Source: Methylobacter tundripaludum SV96 (GTDB lineage Bacteria > Pseudomonadota > Gammaproteobacteria > Methylococcales > Methylomonadaceae). From it: DNA of 64,000 nucleotides. Shown here piece after piece: positions 9,633-19,094 of the stretch. Position 1 is the first letter of the stretch. Each line of letters begins with the position of its first letter. The translations under genes and the position numbers were made by a program. The notes under the pieces were generated by a model that did not search any database, had not been told where the DNA came from, and saw nothing but the letters and a program-made list of their open reading frames with translations. The stretch covers positions 248,001 to 312,000 of the forward strand of contig NZ_JH109152.1 in the NCBI RefSeq assembly GCF_000190755.2. Direction: 5' to 3'.

Positions 9633-10151
9633 ATGAAAATACCAAAAATCGATAAAGTACTGGTAGGTGAAGCTCTGGTAGGCGAGGGTAATGAATTAGC
9701 CCATATCGACCTGATCATGGGGCCTCGGGGCAGCGCCGCAGAACTCGCATTTTGTATCACATTGACCAACCAAAAACGGGGCGATAATTCCCTGCTGGCG
9801 CTGGTCGCGCCCAATCTGATGGCTAAGCCTAATACCGTCATGTTCAACAAGGTCGAAATCAAGAACGAGAAACAGGCAACCCAAATGTTCGGCCCGGCGG
9901 AACGGGGCGTGGCCAAGGCGGTGGTCGATAGCGTCAAAGAGGGGGTAATTCCGCTGGAAGAAGCAGGCGATATATTTATCTGTGTCGGTGTTTTTATCCA
10001 CTGGGATGCCAAGGACAACAATAAAATCCAGGACTGGAATTACGAAGCTACTAAATTGGCGATCAAACGCGCTGTCGCAGGAGATCCGACGCCTGCCGAA
10101 GCGATTGCCCAGGAATACGTGCAGCATCATCCGCTCGCGGCGCATGATTAA
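9633..10151 (+). CDS. fae: Formaldehyde-activating enzyme
   Basis: Condenses formaldehyde with tetrahydromethanopterin to methylene-H4MPT, the entry to H4MPT-linked formaldehyde oxidation in methylotrophs. The 172-aa length and motifs match Fae: [16 protein letters not shown] with the active-site His, [48 protein letters not shown] and [13 protein letters not shown] strong AAGAGGAGAAAA ribosome binding site precedes the ATG. It sits between a cytochrome c gene and wrbA. A 3' fragment highly similar to the end of this gene is present at about 45666-45731, so a second fae copy once existed. Confidence 0.95.
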   Translation: MKIPKIDKVLVGEALVGEGNELAHIDLIMGPRGSAAELAFCITLTNQKRGDNSLLALVAPNLMAKPNTVMFNKVEIKNEKQATQMFGPAERGVAKAVVDSVKEGVIPLEEAGDIFICVGVFIHWDAKDNNKIQDWNYEATKLAIKRAVAGDPTPAEAIAQEYVQHHPLAAHD

Positions 10152-10233
10152 AGCGTTTGCCGACCTGTGCCGGAATAAGCCGGGGTCGGAGTGAAATAAA
10201 AGGCTATCTGTATTGAAAGCAACGCAGGTAACG

Positions 10234-10277
10234 GGAGTGCAGGCTTCGCTTGCGCTTGCAGGCGAAGCCTGCACTCC
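10234..10277. terminator. Perfect 16-bp hairpin between fae and wrbA
   Basis: GGAGTGCAGGCTTCGC at 10234-10249 pairs exactly with 10262-10277 across a 12-base loop. There is no T-run on either side, so it may be a processing or stability hairpin or a small extragenic palindrome rather than a classic intrinsic terminator. Confidence 0.6.
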
Positions 10278-10423
10278 AGTTGTCGGTAGCTCATAGCCAA
10301 CATAAATGCATGACATTACGCTTAACCGGCGCGCGGCCGTAAGCCCATTTAGTTTTCTTGGCCGTGCGCGGTTAGCTTTACGTCAGGCTCACTGCAAGAC
10401 CGTAGGCAATGAGGAGATACACT

Positions 10424-11026
10424 ATGGCAAAAATTCTGGTTCTTTACTACAGCATGTACGGCCACATCGAAACCATGGCGAAAACGGTGGCTGAAGGCGC
10501 GCGCAACGTTGAAGGCACCGAGGTCATCATCAAGCGCGTGCCCGATCTGGTGCCGGAAGACGTGGCGCGAAAGGCCGGAGCCAAACTCGATCAGGAAGCA
10601 TTGATCGCAACGGTGGACGAGTTGCCGGGCTACGACGCCATCATTTTCGGCACGCCGACACGCTTCGGCAACATGTGCGCGCAGATGCGCAATTTTCTCG
10701 ACCGAACCGGCCGGTTGTGGCTGAACGGCAGCTTGATCGGCAAGGTCGGCAGCGTGTTCACATCCACGGCCACGCAGCATGGCGGACAGGAAACTACGAT
10801 TACCTCGTTTCATACCACCTTGTTGCATCAGGGCATGATCATCGTGGGCGTTCCCTATTCCTGCCAGGAAATCCTGAACATGAGTGAAATCACCGGCGGG
10901 TCGCCCTATGGCGCGAGCACGCTTGCCGGGGTCGACGGTAGTCGGCAACCGTCGGAGAACGAACTGAAAATCGCCCGTTTCCAGGGCGCTCATGTTGCGG
11001 AAGTGGCGAAGAAGCAATCGGCCTAA
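10424..11026 (+). CDS. wrbA: NAD(P)H:quinone oxidoreductase, WrbA type
   Basis: Flavodoxin-like FMN protein that reduces quinones by two electrons, protecting against redox cycling. The 200-aa length fits. Motifs include the FMN-phosphate loop in [15 protein letters not shown] (4 on), [16 protein letters not shown] (about 78-93) and [11 protein letters not shown] (about 111-121). The ATG at 10424 is chosen because GAGGAG precedes it by a normal spacing and WrbA proteins begin MxKxLVLYYS. It lies just upstream of the cox operon (30 bp gap), and cotranscription is possible. Confidence 0.93.
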   Translation: MAKILVLYYSMYGHIETMAKTVAEGARNVEGTEVIIKRVPDLVPEDVARKAGAKLDQEALIATVDELPGYDAIIFGTPTRFGNMCAQMRNFLDRTGRLWLNGSLIGKVGSVFTSTATQHGGQETTITSFHTTLLHQGMIIVGVPYSCQEILNMSEITGGSPYGASTLAGVDGSRQPSENELKIARFQGAHVAEVAKKQSA

Positions 11027-11056
11027 CAACCGTTTGGATAGGGACAGGAAAAATAA

Positions 11057-12103
11057 ATGAACAACTCCGAATCCGGATTTCGCCATGGCGTCGCGGGCAA
11101 TTACGCATTTTTTTTATGCATCCTCGCGGCTGCGCCTGCCTCCGCCGCATCATCTGAAAACGACGTTGCTCCGCTTAACTATTTTTTGCATAGTTACGGT
11201 CCGGCCTCAACGCCCACGATGGTTTTGGGATGGGTGTTTGCCGCGCTGTTGATTGCAATCTTCAGCAGCATCGCGCTGTTGCTGGTTTGGGCTGTGTTTC
11301 GTAAACGCCCGGCTGTAGATCCCCGTTCAATTGGCCGTGAAGATGAAGGGATGCCCTGGATTTATATCGGAACCGGCATATCCACCGGCATTTTGTTTGC
11401 ATTGGCTATTTATGCGTTGATTACGCTCAATGCGATCGCAAATCCCACGCATGCCCCGGCGCTGACGCTGACTGTCACCGGGTACGACTGGTGGTGGAAG
11501 GTCGAGTATGAAGATGATGATCCGACCCGCAGCTTTGCGACCGCAAACGAGATCCACATCCCGGTCGGTCAGCCTGTTCTGGTCAAGCTGAAAAGCGCAG
11601 ATGTGATTCATGCGTTTTGGGTGCCGATGCTGGCCGGAAAAACCCAAATGATTCCGGGTCTGGCCAATCAGCAATGGATCCAGGCCGATGTCGAGGGCGT
11701 TTATGGCGGGCAATGTACGCAATATTGCGGGGTCCAGCATGCACACATGAGTTTGGAGATTGTTGCGCAAAGCGAGGATGAATTCAGGACATGGCAAGAC
11801 GCCCAGCGAGGAGAAGCCGAAATGACTGCCGGCATTAATGCGGGAAAAAGTCTGTTTCTGGATCGTTGCGCCGGTTGCCATGCCATCCGGGGAACCGAAG
11901 CGGTGGGCGCCCATGCACCCGACTTGACGCATCTGAACTCGCGCCGCCTGATTGCCGCCGGATTATTAACCAATACCCCGGATCATTTGGCGCAATGGAT
12001 TACTCATGCCCAGGACCTGAAACCGGGTGCGCGCATGCCCAGCATGGCGCTAACGGCGACGGAGCTTAACGCGCTGTCGGCATTTTTATCGACACTTAAC
12101 TAA
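11057..12103 (+). CDS. coxB: Cytochrome c oxidase subunit II with fused cytochrome c domain
   Basis: Electron-entry subunit of a caa3-like heme-copper oxidase. The 348-aa protein has an N-terminal signal or anchor, two transmembrane segments (about 50-75 and 100-122), and a cupredoxin domain with CuA ligands in DVIHAFWVP and GGQCTQYCGVQHAHM. A C-terminal cytochrome c domain carries CAGCH near residue 272. In the CuA loop the usual CxExC reads CTQYC, so the Glu that ligates by its backbone carbonyl is Gln. First gene of the cox cluster; coxA starts 12 bp after its stop. Confidence 0.92.
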   Translation: MNNSESGFRHGVAGNYAFFLCILAAAPASAASSENDVAPLNYFLHSYGPASTPTMVLGWVFAALLIAIFSSIALLLVWAVFRKRPAVDPRSIGREDEGMPWIYIGTGISTGILFALAIYALITLNAIANPTHAPALTLTVTGYDWWWKVEYEDDDPTRSFATANEIHIPVGQPVLVKLKSADVIHAFWVPMLAGKTQMIPGLANQQWIQADVEGVYGGQCTQYCGVQHAHMSLEIVAQSEDEFRTWQDAQRGEAEMTAGINAGKSLFLDRCAGCHAIRGTEAVGAHAPDLTHLNSRRLIAAGLLTNTPDHLAQWITHAQDLKPGARMPSMALTATELNALSAFLSTLN

Positions 12104-12115
12104 GGAGAGCCGCTC

Positions 12116-13492
12116 ATGAAAGATGTCGATCAAAGTACACCTGACGTCAGCCTCTCTCGTATCCCCGAGGTGGGATTCGCGCCGATCGGATCGCCTGCCG
12201 AAAGAAGACTCGCCGAACTATGGGAATCGGCTCCCGGATGGCGCGGCTGGTTGTCGACGGTTGACCATAAAACCATAGGGATGCGTTACCTTGTCACCGC
12301 TTTTATTTTTTTGCTGATGGGCGGAGTCGAGGCGCTGATCATGCGTCTGCAACTCGCACGGCCGGACCAAACCCTGCTGACGCCGGAGCAGTACAGCCAA
12401 CTGTTCACGATGCATGGCGTGACCATGATTTTTCTGTACTCGCTGCCGATACTGTCGGGTTTTTCCAACTATTTATGGCCGTTAATGCTGGGTTCCCGGG
12501 ATATGGCGTTCCCGCGTCTTAACGCTCTTTCTTACTGGATTTTCCTGTTTGCCGGTATCTTTCTCTACGCCAGCTTTCCGCTGGGAGAAGCGCCGAACGC
12601 AGGCTGGTTCAATTATGTGCCGTTTGCGGGGCTGGAGTACAACACCGGCCCCAACATCGACGTTTACGCGCTCGGCATGGTGCTGCTGGGGATTTCCACC
12701 ACCGTCGGGGCTATCAATTTCATCGTCACGTTATTTCGAATGCGCGCCCCCGGCATGTCGATCGACCGGGTGCCGATCCTGGTTTGGGGCACGCTGACCG
12801 CATCGGTCGCCAATATTTTTGCCGTGCCTTCGGTCAGTCTGGCCTTTTTTCTGCTGTGGCTGGACCGTCAAGTGGGTACGCATTTTTTCGATGTGCTGAA
12901 TGGCGGTAAGCCGCTGCTGTGGCAGCACTTGTTCTGGATGTTCGGTCATCCCTGGGTTTATGCGGTGGTGCTTCCGGCCATGGGCATCGTGTCAGACGCT
13001 TTGCCGACCTTTTGCCGCCGTCCGCTGGTTGGGTATTCGGCGGTTGCGCTGTCAACCATGGCGACCATGCTGTTGGGTTTTGGCGTCTGGATACACCACA
13101 TGTTCGCCACCGGTTTGCCGACGCTTGCGCTGTCGTTTTTCAGCGCTGCGAGCATGGTGATTTCGATCCCGAGCGCCGTCGCGGTGTTCGCATGGCTGGC
13201 GACCATTTGGCTGGGACGCCCGGTGTTCAATACGCCGTTCCTGTTTTTCGCCGGTTTTGTCATCCTGTTTGTGATCGGCGGACTTTCGGGCGTGATGACG
13301 GCAGCCGTGCCTCTGGATCTTCAGCTCAACGAAACCTACTTCATCGTCGCGCACTTGCATTACGTGTTGCTGGGCATCAATGTGTTTCCGGTTGTCGGCG
13401 GGATCTATTACTGGTTTCCCAAATTCTTCGGCCGGATGATGAATGAAGCGCTAGGAGGCTGTCGGATTAATAGAGCGAGCCTCCCCACTTAA
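12116..13492 (+). pseudogene. coxA: Cytochrome c oxidase subunit I, 5' part, cut by an insertion sequence
   Basis: Encodes residues 1-446 of subunit I followed by a spurious IS-encoded tail (GGCRINRASLPT). Heme and CuB ligands are present: His100, His278 and Tyr282 in GHPWVY, His327-His328 in VWIHHM, and His413/His415 in AHLHY. Two canonical proton-channel residues are replaced: the D-channel Glu of HPEVY is Trp280, and the K-channel Lys of PTGxK is Ala356. Asp129 (RDMAFPRLN) is kept. The gene continues in frame at 15016 after the IS; joining across the CTAG duplication gives a 664-aa protein. As it stands, the product lacks the last transmembrane helices and should be inactive. Confidence 0.93.
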
Positions 13493-15015
13493 TCACGATT
13501 AAAATTTAAAAAAGTGGTTTATTGGGATTTTTAATGCCCATAGTTCTGTTTTATGGGCAGCTCAATGCTCTTTTTCCTCTCTCACCCTCTTAATACATGC
13601 ATTCTTTTTAAATTCCAGCCTATACAGACTAAATTCCATTCACTTTGGACGGATTCCAGGCCTCGAAGCTGGAATTGCCTGAATCCCTGGACGTGTTTAA
13701 TGATGCCAAACACGGTTTCGACAGTAGATTTTCGCTTGCCGTAGAGTGCTTTGCCCGCTTTGGTTGTTAAGCGATGGGTCATGGCCTCAACCGGCGGTAA
13801 GGTGCTTTCGCCTATTTCCGGCTGATGCTGAAACCGGGCGTCAAGGGCTTGGTTATGGCTTTGCCGCTTTTGGGCGATGTACGGTTTTATCTTTGCATCA
13901 GCACACGCCTTTACATTGGCTTGGCTGAAGTAGCCGGTGTCGGCCAACAGGTTGTCAACACTCCCCAAGCATTCCGGGAGCTGTTCCAGTTTGGCTAAGG
14001 CCGGTTCGATTTCTTGTTTGTCGTTGGTGTGTTGGGTGATGTGATGAGCAACGATCAGGTGGGTGGCAATATCAACACTGGCTTGGGCGTTATAGGCTTG
14101 TTCAAAACCATTAGGGGTCGGCATGATGCGGGACTCTTCATCGGTCAGGCTGACTTGATCTTTACCTTGAGGCGCATCGGTAGGCGCTTGGGGGGCTTTG
14201 CCGCCCATTTTCTTGCCGGTTTCACTCAGGTGTTGTTCACGCTTAGCCTGCTTTTCGTCATACTCGGCCTTTTCTTGCGCGTAACGCGCCTTGGCACGGG
14301 CCTGGATTTCCTGTTTGGCTTTGGCAATCACTGCTAAACGGTCTTGGCGGCGTTTGAGTTCCTTGGGTACATCCATGTCTTCTGGAAGCGGGGAATTGTC
14401 GGCGGCTTCAGCCAGTTTCATCAAGGTTTCAACTTCCTGTTTGAACTGGGCTTCCAGTTGATTGGCGTAATCCCAGCTCAAGGCTTTATGCTTGCTGGCA
14501 TTGGCTTTAATCTTGGTGCCGTCCAGGCTCACCGTACCCAGCTTAAGCAGCCCCAAGGTTTGTGCAAGTACCAATATCTCGACAAATAGGCTTTCGATCT
14601 CTTTGCCAAAGCGCTTGCGAAAGCTGTTGATGGTGTCGTGATCTGGGTTTTCGTTGGCGCAGATGTATTTAAAGGCCATCGAGTCATGAGTGGCTTTCTC
14701 CAGTTTGCGACTGGAAAATACGCCGGTCGCGTAACCGTAGAACAGCAACGCCAACAGCATCGCCGGATGATAGGGGCGCTTTCCTTTGCCCGCATAGACG
14801 GCTGATAGCGTCCGTAAATCCAGTTGATCGACAATCTCGACAACAAAACGGGCCATATGATCTTCAGGCAAATAATCCTGAACACACGGGGGCAGAATGT
14901 AGGGGGTATCGCGATCAATCAGGATGAATTGGGTAGCCATTTTTGTTTTTTGATTTGGTGTTTCGATAGGGTTATTTTAACACTTTTTGCACTGCTAAAT
15001 CCGACAGTCTCCTAG
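13451..15015. mobile_element. IS1182-type insertion sequence inside coxA
   Basis: The element body spans 13455-15011 (1557 bp) and is flanked by direct CTAG duplications at 13451-13454 and 15012-15015. Ends form an imperfect inverted repeat: GAGGCTGTCGGATT on the left, and GAGACTGTCGGATT read inward from the right. It carries one intact transposase gene on the minus strand. Deleting the body plus one CTAG restores the coxA frame exactly, so this is a simple recent-looking insertion. Confidence 0.93.
13582..14940 (-). CDS. IS1182-family transposase
   Basis: A 452-aa DDE transposase. The N-terminal domain (DUF772-like, about 1-110) shows the family pattern PYHPAMLLALLFYGYATG and PDHDTINSFRKRF. 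The catalytic core shows VSLDGTKIKANASKH (first Asp), LLADTGYFSQANV (second Asp) and STVETVFGIIKHVQGFRQF (Glu). A charged helical insertion with many Lys/Glu lies at about 160-260. It appears complete and starts 71 bp inside the right end of the element, so the IS may still be mobile. Confidence 0.93.
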   Translation of the reverse strand: MATQFILIDRDTPYILPPCVQDYLPEDHMARFVVEIVDQLDLRTLSAVYAGKGKRPYHPAMLLALLFYGYATGVFSSRKLEKATHDSMAFKYICANENPDHDTINSFRKRFGKEIESLFVEILVLAQTLGLLKLGTVSLDGTKIKANASKHKALSWDYANQLEAQFKQEVETLMKLAEAADNSPLPEDMDVPKELKRRQDRLAVIAKAKQEIQARAKARYAQEKAEYDEKQAKREQHLSETGKKMGGKAPQAPTDAPQGKDQVSLTDEESRIMPTPNGFEQAYNAQASVDIATHLIVAHHITQHTNDKQEIEPALAKLEQLPECLGSVDNLLADTGYFSQANVKACADAKIKPYIAQKRQSHNQALDARFQHQPEIGESTLPPVEAMTHRLTTKAGKALYGKRKSTVETVFGIIKHVQGFRQFQLRGLESVQSEWNLVCIGWNLKRMHVLRG

Positions 15016-15671
15016 GGAAATGGAGCTTTTGGGTCATGTTCATCGGCTTCAATCTGGGCTTCTTCCCGATGCATGTGGCAGGCCTGCTGGGCATGCCGCG
15101 TCGCATCTATACCTATGCGCCGCACATGGGCTGGACGACGGTCAACATGCTCACATCGGTCGGATCGTTTGTTTTCGCCGCCGGTATTTTGCTATTTCTG
15201 GTCAACATCCTTGTCAGTTTGAAGCGCGGCGTTCCGGCGACTTCGAATCCCTGGGATGCGCCGACGCTGGAATGGGCTGTGCCATCGCCGCCCCCGGCTT
15301 ACAACTTTGCGGTTATTCCGTTTGTCGCCAGCCGCCATCCGTTATGGGAGGATCGGCTTGGTGAAGGCACTGGCCGATCCAGCCTTGAACAAGGCTATTT
15401 ACTGATGGAAGGGCGGGAAACGATAGGCACGACGCCGCTTGATGCCACGCCGGACATCATTCTCAAAATGCCGGACGACTCCTATGCGCCTTTCTTTCTC
15501 GGGTTGTTTAGCGCCTTGGTTTTCGTCGGGTTGCTGCTGCATTGGCGGGATTTTACGGTGCTGATGGCTGCGGCTTGCAGTCTGTCGCTGATTGTCTGGA
15601 TGTGGCCGAGAAAAGCCCTGGTCCAGCACGTGCCGGACATCGAATGCGATAAGGAGGCCGCCCATGTCTGA
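15016..15671 (+). pseudogene. coxA: Cytochrome c oxidase subunit I, 3' part, downstream of the IS
   Basis: Continuation of coxA in frame with the 5' part (GKWSFWVMFIGFNLGFFPMH, then GMPRRIYTY and the conserved TLEWAVPSPPP). It encodes the last core helices plus a C-terminal extension with two further transmembrane segments (about the last 90 residues). The first available in-frame ATG is at 15036, but there is no good reason to expect separate expression. The stop codon overlaps the start of coxC (ATG at 15664), showing tight translational coupling in the ancestral operon. Confidence 0.9.
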
Positions 15672-16263
15672 GGCAATACAATCGGCCCAAGCCTTGCCTG
15701 TGGGCAGCGAAGGCAAACGCTCCGGCGGCTGGTGGGGCGTGCTGGCATTGATTGTCACCGAAGGTTCCCTGTTCGGCTATCTACTGTTTACCTACTTTTA
15801 CCTGGCCGCGCAATCGGAGCAGCACTGGCCGCCTGATGGCTTGCCGGTGCTGCTCATGCCGGGCTTAAATACCTTGATCTTACTCGCCAGCAGTGGTTTC
15901 GTCTGGGCGTGCGAGCGCTGCATCCAGCGCAGGCTGATGCGATGGAGCCTTGCCTCGATGGCGTTGGCGCTCATGCTGGGCATTGGCTTTGTCGTCATTC
16001 AGCTTAATGAATGGAACAAGCTTACCTACGATATGACCTCGAATCTGTACGGCTCGCTGTACTTCACCATCACCGGATTTCACATGCTTCATGTGATCGT
16101 GGGGCTGATTATCCTGATGGTGCTTTTGCTTTGGCTTGCGCTCGGTTATTTTGATGATAGACGTTATGCCGCCGTGACCATTGGCGGATTGTATTGGCAC
16201 TTTGTCGATGCGGTCTGGCTGTTTGTATTTACGACTTTGTATCTAACGCCTTACCTTTACTAG
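15664..16263 (+). CDS. coxC: Cytochrome c oxidase subunit III
   Basis: Integral membrane subunit III of the heme-copper oxidase (199 aa, five predicted helices). Family features are WGVLALIVTEGSLFGYLLFTY in the first helix, the HMLHVIVG helix, and the terminal YWHFVDAVWLFVF helix with the conserved His-Asp/Trp pattern. The start at 15664 overlaps the coxA stop by 8 bp and removes an unlikely N-terminal extension. With coxA split, its expression depends on read-through of, or promoters in, the IS. Confidence 0.9.
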   Translation: MSEAIQSAQALPVGSEGKRSGGWWGVLALIVTEGSLFGYLLFTYFYLAAQSEQHWPPDGLPVLLMPGLNTLILLASSGFVWACERCIQRRLMRWSLASMALALMLGIGFVVIQLNEWNKLTYDMTSNLYGSLYFTITGFHMLHVIVGLIILMVLLLWLALGYFDDRRYAAVTIGGLYWHFVDAVWLFVFTTLYLTPYLY

Positions 16264-16271
16264 AACAGACT

Positions 16272-16685
16272 ATGAACCGTTCATTCAATCACGATCCGTC
16301 CCTTGAGCTTTCCGGCAGGATGAGCATGATGCGAATAGGGATAGCTCTGTTCGGCGCGCCGGTCGCGTGGATAGCGCAGATGTTTTTGAGCGAGCCGCTT
16401 GCCGCTTATGCCTGCTATCCCTACCGGATGCCGCTGTCTGCGCCGATCTGGGAACGATTGCCCGTCATGCTGGCGACGATCGGCATTGCCTGCCTCACGG
16501 TAGCTCTCCTGTCCGGGCTGGTTGCATGGACCTCATGGCGGCAGTTTGACGCTAAGCCGGTTGGTGGGAATCGGAATCGGTTTTTAGTGAAATTAGGCGC
16601 GATGTCGAGTTTCATCTTCATCGTTGCGACACTATTCAACATGTGTGCAATTTTGTTGGTGTCGCCATGCAGCGCGTGGGTTTAA
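16272..16685 (+). CDS. Small membrane protein of the cox cluster
   Basis: A 137-aa protein with about three hydrophobic helices (MMRIGIALFGAPVAWIAQM; LPVMLATIGIACLTVALL; LGAMSSFIFIVATLFNMCAILL). No enzyme motif is visible. Similar small membrane proteins commonly follow coxC in caa3-like operons, so an accessory role in the oxidase is inferred from position only. The ATG at 16272 follows coxC by 8 bp. Confidence 0.65.
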   Translation: MNRSFNHDPSLELSGRMSMMRIGIALFGAPVAWIAQMFLSEPLAAYACYPYRMPLSAPIWERLPVMLATIGIACLTVALLSGLVAWTSWRQFDAKPVGGNRNRFLVKLGAMSSFIFIVATLFNMCAILLVSPCSAWV

Positions 16686-16690
16686 TTGTC

Positions 16691-17995
16691 ATGGCCTTCA
16701 GGGGTATCCTGAACCGGGCGACAGTCAAGCTTGTAACCTGCATGGGTGCGGCATTATTATCCGGCCTTGCCGTGGCGCAGCAAGTTGACCCGGCAGACCT
16801 TAGCCGGGGCGCTTATCTTGCCAGGGTAGGGGACTGCATAGCCTGCCATACGTCCGGGCCGCAATCCCCGCCGTTTGCAGGCGGACTGCCGCTCAATTCG
16901 CCTTTCGGGATAATTTACTCGACCAATATTACGCCGGACCCGGTTACCGGCATCGGCAACTACAGCTTGCATGATTTTAGTCGCGCCGTCCGAAACGGCG
17001 TTGCCAAGGGCGGCAGGCGCTTGTATCCGGCAATGCCTTATCCGTCGTTCACGGCTATTACCGATGACGATATTCATGCCCTTTATGTTTATTTCATGAA
17101 TGCGGTGGAAGCTGTCCACCATAAGCCGCCCGAAACGAAACTGCCTTTCCCTTTCAATATACGCTTGAGCCTGTTTTTCTGGGATGCGGCTTTTGTCAAA
17201 CATAAGCGCTTTAAACCGCAAAATGACCGCGACGCGCAGTGGAATCGCGGCGCTTATCTGGTGCAGTCGCTCGGCCATTGCGGCGCTTGTCATACGCCTC
17301 GCGGTCTGGCCTTCCAGGAAAAGGCCTATGCGGAATCGTCTCCGGCGTATTTAAGCGGGGCACTGGTGGACAACTGGTTTACGGCGAATCTTAGGGGCGA
17401 TTACGCTTCCGGGTTGGGGCGTTGGTCTGAGGCGGACATCGCCGCCTTCCTGGAAAGGGGGCACGGCGGAAAGGTCGCGGCGTTTGGCAGCATGGTCGAT
17501 GTCATCGAAAACAGCACCCAATATTTTCATAAAGACGATGTGGATGCGATTGCGCGCTACCTGAAATCGCTTCCCGCTTACAGCGAAAAGGCTAGCTATA
17601 AACCGGACGCTCCGGCCGTTGCGATAACCTTGGCGGCAATGGTAACTGGTGAAGTGGAGCGTCCCGGTGCGGGTCTTTACCAATCATTCTGTGCAAAATG
17701 CCATCAGGTAACCGGAACGGGCGAACCGGACAAATTTCCGAAGCTCGCCGGGAATTCTATCGTTCTTTCCGAAAATCCTAGCTCGCTGATCCGTCTGCTG
17801 CTGGAAGGAAGCAAGACTGCGCAAACCAGAGGGGGACCGGAACCCCAGGAGATGCCGAGTTTTGCGGAAAAGTTTTCCGATAGTGAGATCGCCGAGGTGC
17901 TTAGCTTCATTCGCAATAGCTGGGGCAATGCGGCGTCTCCGGTGACGACGCGCCAGGTCTCATCGTTACGGCGTGCGCTGCGGAAGAAACCGTAA
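16691..17995 (+). CDS. Triheme periplasmic cytochrome c
   Basis: Resembles the cytochrome c subunits of membrane-bound alcohol, gluconate and aldehyde dehydrogenases. It has three heme sites: CIACH near residue 47, CGACH near 195 and CAKCH near 335. A signal peptide of about 31 residues (ending GLAVAQQ) follows the chosen Met; an upstream in-frame ATG at 16667 is an alternative that would overlap the preceding gene. It may pass electrons from a periplasmic dehydrogenase to the caa3-like oxidase encoded upstream. No partner dehydrogenase gene is adjacent, which is unusual for this family. Confidence 0.82.
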   Translation: MAFRGILNRATVKLVTCMGAALLSGLAVAQQVDPADLSRGAYLARVGDCIACHTSGPQSPPFAGGLPLNSPFGIIYSTNITPDPVTGIGNYSLHDFSRAVRNGVAKGGRRLYPAMPYPSFTAITDDDIHALYVYFMNAVEAVHHKPPETKLPFPFNIRLSLFFWDAAFVKHKRFKPQNDRDAQWNRGAYLVQSLGHCGACHTPRGLAFQEKAYAESSPAYLSGALVDNWFTANLRGDYASGLGRWSEADIAAFLERGHGGKVAAFGSMVDVIENSTQYFHKDDVDAIARYLKSLPAYSEKASYKPDAPAVAITLAAMVTGEVERPGAGLYQSFCAKCHQVTGTGEPDKFPKLAGNSIVLSENPSSLIRLLLEGSKTAQTRGGPEPQEMPSFAEKFSDSEIAEVLSFIRNSWGNAASPVTTRQVSSLRRALRKKP

Positions 17996-18023
17996 ATATA
18001 ACTGTTCATAAAAGCCTTTTATT

Positions 18024-18076
18024 CACCACGAAGACACGAAGGACACGAAGTTTTAATTCTTCGTGCCTTCGTGGTG
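18024..18076 (+). terminator. Nested hairpin after the cox cluster
   Basis: CACCACGAAG (18024-18033) pairs with CTTCGTGGTG (18067-18076), with an inner CACGAAG/CTTCGTG stem (18044-18050 and 18059-18065) closing on an AT loop. AT-rich sequence follows. It probably terminates the plus-strand operon, and its arms belong to the widespread 'cacgaag' repeat type. Confidence 0.55.
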
Positions 18077-18091
18077 CAAATTATTTTATTT

Positions 18092-18298
18092 AACTAATGT
18101 TACGCATGTACCTAATAAAAAAGCGTAGTCCACGAAAGGCACAAAAAGCACGAAAAAAACCGGGTACAGGAACAATAAGTAAAGCCCATCGTCAAGATTA
18201 GAAAGATGCATGCCGTAAGCCGGGAAACATACGGCCCTCTATTTTTTCGTGTCTTTCGTGTCTTTCGTGCTTTTCGTGGACAGTGTGTAACATCAGTT
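18092..18298. repeat. MITE-like element with ACTGATGTTACGCA ends
   Basis: The left end AACTAATGTTACGCA (18092-18106) and the right end TGTGTAACATCAGTT (18284-18298) are terminal inverted repeats. Inside lies a second inverted pair, 'ccacgaaaggcacaaaaagc' against 'gtgcttttcgtgg'. The stop codon of the minus-strand CtaG gene (18293-18295) falls inside the right terminal repeat. No coding capacity. Confidence 0.65.
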
Positions 18299-19090
18299 AT
18301 TAAATTTAATCGGTTGGCGCAATTCCTTATGTATCACAATCAATATTCCGACCACGCTCATCATTGCCGCATTCATCCAGAGCATCAAACCGCCGATTTG
18401 CTGGTCTGTTACAGGACTCATGCCGGTGAATGTGCGTCCGCAGAGGGTGTAAATCGGGTACAGCTCGTGCGGGGTGAAAAAGATTAATGCGCCGATCAGG
18501 ATTTGCGGCGGAACCACTGCCAGCATCATCGCGATGCGGCTACCGGGAGATCGCATCAAATCAGGGTTCAACGCCAGCCCCCAAAACATCAGGCCGTTTA
18601 AAGCCATGCTCCAGTTCATCAGGCGATAGATGCGCCAGTCAAGCATTGCGATAAAGTGGACAGACGGCAGCAGCCAGAAAGCAAGCAAGCCTACGAACAC
18701 AATAATGGCGGCGACAGGATGGAATAATAGCTTAACCGCACATTGCACCGGCTTTTGCCCCGAAACCCATCGGATTAATCGCTTGCCCGCCGTAGGGAAA
18801 CCTGCCGACAGCGCGTCTTTAGGGCGGGCCAGTACGATGAAAAACGGCCCTAGATGATGGAGCACGAGACTTTGGAGCTGATGAACAAAGAATTCATGTT
18901 CAGCGTAATAATCGATTTGAGTTTGAGTGACAACATACAGGGATAACAGCCCGGCCCCAAAGTATAGTTTTTGCCGAAAGAGGAGCTGACATGTCAGGCT
19001 GCCCCTGATAAAGATGATGGCTGTAACGGCCGTTACGACGGCAATGGAAAAGGATGCTTCCCATGGGATGAGCCATTGCAGCAGGTTCAT
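18293..19090 (-). CDS. ctaG: Cytochrome c oxidase assembly factor, caa3_CtaG family
   Basis: A 265-aa integral membrane protein with about seven helices, matching the caa3-type CtaG family needed for CuB/oxidase assembly (not the Cox11-type CtaG). Conserved features include HEFFVHQLQSLVLHHLGPFF with several His residues and DWRIYRLMNWSMALNGLMFW. It lies 4 bp downstream of the Sco gene on the same strand and points towards the cox operon, so its role there is well supported. Its stop lies in a repeat end. Confidence 0.85.
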   Translation of the reverse strand: MNLLQWLIPWEASFSIAVVTAVTAIIFIRGSLTCQLLFRQKLYFGAGLLSLYVVTQTQIDYYAEHEFFVHQLQSLVLHHLGPFFIVLARPKDALSAGFPTAGKRLIRWVSGQKPVQCAVKLLFHPVAAIIVFVGLLAFWLLPSVHFIAMLDWRIYRLMNWSMALNGLMFWGLALNPDLMRSPGSRIAMMLAVVPPQILIGALIFFTPHELYPIYTLCGRTFTGMSPVTDQQIGGLMLWMNAAMMSVVGILIVIHKELRQPIKFNN

Positions 19091-19094
19091 TTAG

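Noticed and set aside
10162-10190. Possible fourth copy of the 120-bp palindrome after fae (ccggaataagccgg)
   Set aside because: Only one half-stem is recognisable, without the inner GGCGTTTCCGG stem; the match is too short.
12919-13446. 175-codon frame overlapping coxA
   Set aside because: It lies wholly within coxA in another frame; the coxA frame has all oxidase motifs and this one has none.
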